Assembly (NCBI GenBank): GCA_964036045.1
Contig: CAXIWF010000789.1
Span: 1 to 64,000, forward strand
Reading direction: 5' to 3'
From: Eutreptiella sp. 'Long Island Sound 2002'
Taxonomy: Eukaryota > Euglenozoa > Euglenophyceae > Eutreptiales > Eutreptiaceae
Length of the DNA: 64,000 bases
In this document: positions 62,598 to 64,000 of the stretch, piece after piece
Layout: every line of letters starts with the position of its first letter
Numbering within the stretch: position 1 is the first letter of the stretch
Notes under the pieces: generated by a model
Seen by the model: only the letters and a program-made list of their open reading frames with translations
Told to the model about the DNA's origin: nothing
Databases searched by the model: none
Made by a program: the position numbers and the translations under genes

Positions 62598-63103
62598 AAA
62601 TGTTGGAAAATTTTTGAAAAGATTTTGGAAGGAATTTTTGAAAAAATATTGGAAAAAATATTGGAAAATTTTGGAAAAAATATTGGAAAATTTTGGAAAA
62701 AATATTGGAAAATTTTTGAAAAAAATACTGGAAAATTTTTGAAAAAAATGTTGGAAAATTTTTGAAAAAAATATTGGAAAATTTTTGAAAAAATTTTGGA
62801 AAAATTATTGGAAAATTTTGGAAACAATATTGGAAAATTTTTGAAAAAATTTTGGAAAATTTTTGAAAAAATTTTGGAAAAAATTTTTGAAAAAATATTG
62901 GAAAAAATATTGGAAAATTTTGGAAAAAAAATGGGAAAATTTTTGAAAAAAATATTGAAAAATTTTTGAAAAAAATATTGGAAACTTTTTGAAAAAAATA
63001 TTGGAGACTTTTTGAAAAAATTTTGGAAAAAATTTTGGAAAAAATTTTTGAAAAAAATATTGGAAAATTTTGGAAAAAATTTTGGAAAAAATATTGGAAA
63101 ATT
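62598..63103 (-). repeat. Segmental duplication J in the inverted arm, copy 2
   Basis: The markers recur at about 62,627, 62,825 and 62,985. The last reads TATTGGAGACTTTTTG here against GGACAC in copy 1. This shows that the inverted arm grows by the same kind of local duplication as the left arm. Confidence 0.82.
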
Positions 63104-63517
63104 TTTGAAAAAAATATTGGAAAATTTTTGAAAAAAATATTGGAAAATTTTTGAAAAAATTTGAGAAAAAATATTGGAAAATTTTGGAAAAAAATATTGG
63201 AAAATTTTTGAAAAAAATATTGGAAATTTTTTGAAAAAATTTTGGAAAAAATATTGGAAAATTTTGAAAAAAAAGATTGGAAAATTTTTGAAAAAATATT
63301 GGAAAAAATATTGGAAAATTTTGGAAAAAATATTGGAAAATTTTTGAAAAAAATATTGGAAAATTTTTGAAAAAATGTTGGAAAAAATATTGGAAAATTT
63401 TGGAAAAAAATATTGGAAAATTTTTGAAAAAATATTGGAAAAAATATTGGAAAATTTTTGAAAAAAATATTGGCAAATTTTTGCAAAAAATATTGGAAAA
63501 TTTTTGAAAAAAATATT

Positions 63518-63530
63518 CCAAAATTTTTGG
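63518..63530. repeat. Isolated 13-bp palindrome in the inverted arm
   Basis: CCAAAA (63,518-63,523), one central T, then TTTTGG (63,525-63,530) is a perfect palindrome. The CC is one of the few C-containing spots on the + strand of the right arm. It needs only GG-to-CC changes in a normal TATTGGAAAATTTTTGG context, or a very short inversion, and the orientation on both sides is unchanged. Confidence 0.7.
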
Positions 63531-64000
63531 AAAAAATATTGGAAAATTTTTGAAAAAAATATTGGAAAATTTTTGAAAAAATTTTGGAAAATATATTGGA
63601 AAATTTTGGAAAAAATATTGGAAAATTTTGGAAAAAATATTGGAAAAAATATTGGAAAATTTTGGAAAAAATATTGGAAAATTTTTGAAAAAAATATTGG
63701 AAAATTTTTGAATAAAATATTGGAAAATTTTTGAAAAAATATTGGAAAAAATATTGGAAAATTTTTGAAAAAAATATTGGAAAATTTTTGAAAAAAATAT
63801 TGGAAAATTTTTGAAAAAAATATTGGAAAATTTTTGGAAAAAATATTGGAAAATTTTTGAAAAAAATATTGGAAAATTTTTGAAAAAATATTGGAAAATT
63901 TTGGAAAAAATATTGGAAAAAATATTGGAAAATTTTGGAAAAAATATTGGAAAATTTTTGAAAAAAATATTGGAAAATTTTTGAAAAAAATATTGGAAAA

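Larger units (their letters stand above)
58909..64000 (-). repeat. AT-rich satellite array, G-on-plus orientation
   Basis: The satellite continues in inverted orientation to the window end, with G on the + strand and almost no C. The half-units are exact complements of those in the left array: GGAAAATTTTTG, GAAAAAATATTGG, GGAAAATTTTGG and GAAAAAATTTTGG. The TTTTGGGAAATTTTTG variant (for example near 59,240 and 59,480) mirrors the TTTCCCAAAATT variant of the left array, so both arms draw on the same pool of variants. Private variants include TTGGAAACTTTTGG near 61,200, 61,370, 61,620 and 62,486. No gene-like sequence is present, and the array continues past the right edge. Confidence 0.97.

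Noticed and set aside
58454-62827. Open frame of 1,457 codons on the - strand across the inversion
   Set aside because: It is the mirror image of the same effect, stop-free because the - strand here has the C-on-strand satellite. It passes through the strand switch without any change that a gene would show.
1-64000. CRISPR array, because of short regular repeats
   Set aside because: There are no unique spacers; repeats are contiguous, degenerate and 10-34 bp long, and no cas-like gene is present.
1-64000. CCAAT boxes as promoter elements (NF-Y type)
   Set aside because: CCAAT occurs in most monomers as part of the repeat, followed by AT where the NF-Y consensus prefers C/G then A/G. There is no start site or gene to regulate.
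1-64000. Replication origin by yeast-type ARS consensus
   Set aside because: AT-richness alone is not evidence; I did not see the TTTATRTTT core in the monomers.
1-64000. Telomeric repeat
   Set aside because: No TTAGGG, TTTAGGG, TTAGG or similar GT-rich unit is present, and G and C are too sparse.

Overview
I find no gene, RNA gene, transposon or other conventional feature in this window. All 64 kb is one uninterrupted block of very AT-rich satellite DNA, and it runs off both ends. The basic element is a half-unit of about 10-13 bp that begins and ends with C and has an A-run followed by a T-run. The main kinds are CAATATTTTTT(T)C, CAAAAATTTTC, CAAAATTTTC and CAAAATTTTTTC, with neighbours sharing or doubling the C. 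Pairs form monomers of about 22-23 bp, and triplets form units of about 34 bp. Typical monomers are roughly 13-18% GC by my own count on example units. A pure satellite block of this size points to a eukaryotic heterochromatic region such as a centromere, pericentromere or subtelomere. I cannot name the organism.

Layout: from 1 to about 58,638 every monomer has its C on the + strand, so that strand is almost free of G. At 58,638 the orientation flips and the G-bearing complement is on the + strand (GGAAAA, ATTGG). It flips back at 58,817/58,818, flips again at 58,908, and stays in the second orientation to 64,000. The three switches fit one inversion junction followed by one 270-bp tandem duplication across it.

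Above the monomer level the array is a patchwork of duplications of about 0.25 to 3.5 kb, which I traced by rare single-base markers. Direct tandem duplications have periods near 2,566 bp (8.8-13.9 kb), 1,516 bp (17.7-20.8 kb) and 1,348 bp (22.3-25.0 kb, with a third partial copy). Dispersed duplications have offsets near 735, 745-779, 1,529, 1,715, 2,448, 3,994-4,017, 6,074-6,095, 7,429 and 23,031 bp. A marker (CAAGGATTTTC) recurs 13 times between 21.0 and 51.0 kb at irregular spacing. Several variants are confined to parts of the array, so it has sequence zones.

The long open frames, one exceeding 5,000 codons, are composition artefacts. All three + frames are open at the same places, monomer lengths of 22, 23 and 34 are not multiples of three, and most apparent starts are TTG rather than ATG. 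All duplication boundaries were found by eye and should be read as accurate to about one monomer (25 bp) unless stated as exact.
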